A stretch of 33,031 bases of DNA, taken from positions 1-33,031 of the forward strand of contig QHNV01000079.1 of the NCBI GenBank assembly GCA_003218535.1. The letters run 5' to 3'. The notes under the pieces are model-generated. The model saw nothing but the letters and a program-made list of their open reading frames with translations. It was not told where the DNA came from and ran no database searches. Below are positions 32,110-33,031 of this stretch, one piece after another. Position 1 is the stretch's first letter, and each line of letters opens with the position of its first letter. The DNA comes from Verrucomicrobiota bacterium (lineage in GTDB: Bacteria; Verrucomicrobiota; Verrucomicrobiia; Chthoniobacterales; UBA10450). Position numbers and translations under genes: made by a program.

Positions 32110-32911
32110 GGATAGCCTTTAACATGCGCAGGTGCTTGGGCAAATCCTTTAGCGGGATCTGGCTCGGCCCGTCCGATAATGCGTACGTTGGATTTTTGTG
32201 TACCTCCATAAAGATCGCGTCGCATCCGGCCGCCATCGCTGCGCGCGCCAGAACCGGCGCCAGAACGCTTTCGCCGGAAGTAGAGTCCCCCGCCCCGCCC
32301 GGCCGTTGAACAGAATGCGTCGCGTCAAAGATGACGCGATATCCCGCGTCGCGCATCCAATAAAGCGACCGCATATCGGCTACGAGATTATTGTAGCCAA
32401 ACGTGGTACCGCGCTCAGTGAAGCAGAAGTGTTCATTGCCAAAGGCCAGCAGTTTTTCGGCAATGTTTCGCACATCCCACGGTGCAAGAAATTGGCCCTT
32501 CTTCACATTGATGGCGCGACCGGTTTCCGCCGCGGCACGGAGCAGATCGGTTTGCCGGGAAAGAAACGCCGGGATTTGCAACATATCGATTTTCTCGCCA
32601 GCAATCTTGGCTTCTCCAGCCGTGTGCACATCAGTTGTGACGGAGATTTTCAGGCTGCGGCCAATGGCCGAAAGAATCTCGCAACCCTCATTCACGTCGA
32701 CCCCTCGAAACGAGCGGACTGAGGTTCGGTTTGCCTTGTCATATGAGGCTTTAAAAATAAAATCCACATCTTCGTTGTTACAGAGCTCCGCGATCTTTTC
32801 CGCCATCCGCCAGGCGAACTTCTCCGACTCGATTACGCACGGCCCGAGAATGAACACCGGGCGTTTCCCGCCGATCATGGCTCTGCCAACTTTCAGGGGC
32901 TTCGCTTTCAT
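32093..32911 (-). CDS. kdsA: 3-deoxy-8-phosphooctulonate synthase
   Basis: KdsA condenses phosphoenolpyruvate with arabinose-5-phosphate to make Kdo-8-phosphate for LPS inner core synthesis. The protein of about 272 residues shows FILGPCVIES, FKASYDKANRTS, RGVDVNEGCEIL, TTDVHT, QIPAFLSRQTDLL, KKGQFLAPWD, FDATHSVQRPGG and FMEVHKNPTYALSDGPSQ. The C-terminal residues match the family. I chose ATG 32909-32911; a GTG at 32918-32920 would add three residues and is also possible. It leads the kdsA-lptC-lptA-lptB operon and overlaps lptC by 17 bases. Confidence 0.95.
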   Translation of the reverse strand: MKAKPLKVGRAMIGGKRPVFILGPCVIESEKFAWRMAEKIAELCNNEDVDFIFKASYDKANRTSVRSFRGVDVNEGCEILSAIGRSLKISVTTDVHTAGEAKIAGEKIDMLQIPAFLSRQTDLLRAAAETGRAINVKKGQFLAPWDVRNIAEKLLAFGNEHFCFTERGTTFGYNNLVADMRSLYWMRDAGYRVIFDATHSVQRPGGAGDSTSGESVLAPVLARAAMAAGCDAIFMEVHKNPTYALSDGPSQIPLKDLPKHLRMLKAIHAAVS

Positions 32912-32947
32912 TAATTGCACACACTCTCGCGATATGGGCGATTGAGG

Positions 32948-33031
32948 TCAATTGCCTCTACCCCGGTATTCCGCGCGCTCACGTCGCTGCGGTTTTACCT
33001 TCGGCTGCCCGCTTCGCACGAGGTCGACAAT
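32948..33031 (-). CDS. Possible C-terminal end of a gene upstream of kdsA
   Basis: A frame on the - strand is open from the right edge of the window to a TGA (32948-32950), giving 27 residues that end VRSGQPKVKPQRRERAEYRG plus RGN. The basic character resembles the tail of an RNA- or nucleotide-related protein, but the piece is too short to assign. If real, it would precede kdsA by about 36 bases and belong to the same operon. Confidence 0.3.
   Translation of the reverse strand: MVDLVRSGQPKVKPQRRERAEYRGRGN

Overview
The window looks like chromosomal DNA of a Gram-negative, aerobically respiring bacterium, most likely a soil Verrucomicrobium (Chthoniobacterales/Spartobacteria type). That placement is inferred from three things: protein character, a complete-looking LPS/Kdo block (kdsA, lptC, lptA, lptB, a GT9 heptosyltransferase), and intergenic spacers built of short 7-9 base tandem repeats. 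I recognised no tRNA, rRNA, CRISPR array or IS element.

Layout. Positions 1-2228 (+ strand) hold the end of a TPR protein, a metallophosphoesterase and a heptosyltransferase. Positions 2230-7451 (- strand) hold fabD, a GT-C-like membrane glycosyltransferase, a PIG-L/LmbE deacetylase, yqeY and ispD. Positions 7651-14500 (+) hold the first block of respiratory complex I: nuoD, a small lipoprotein, a fused nuoE-nuoF, a GxxExxY-family gene, nuoG and nuoH. Positions 14533-19590 are an unrelated interruption: a Tat-exported aldo/keto reductase, a class II aldolase coupled to mtnA, an exported amidohydrolase and a 4HBT thioesterase. Positions 19710-25810 (+) hold the second complex I block, nuoIJKLMN. 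nuoA, nuoB and nuoC are not in the window. Then come a broken HNH endonuclease (-), a class III adenylate cyclase-TPR protein with a frameshifted end (+), a glutathionyl-hydroquinone-reductase-like protein carrying an in-frame hairpin-rich insertion (+), and a - strand operon kdsA-lptC-lptA-lptB-small hypothetical protein.

How the genes work together. The two nuo blocks would supply the NADH dehydrogenase module (EFG), the quinone-side subunits D and I, and all membrane subunits except NuoA. kdsA and the lpt genes make Kdo and the LPS transport machinery, and the heptosyltransferase fits the same envelope theme. mtnA plus the class II aldolase suggest methylthioribose salvage, possibly by the DHAP-shunt type of route.

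Most unusual points: (1) an in-frame insertion of about 129 bases in the GST gene made of consecutive perfect hairpins; (2) heptamer/octamer/nonamer tandem spacers in most gene gaps, one of which, (AAACATC)x4, has become coding and joins NuoE to NuoF; (3) a NuoM that lacks the conserved TM7 lysine; (4) two fresh-looking lesions, in the HNH gene and at the cyclase C-terminus.
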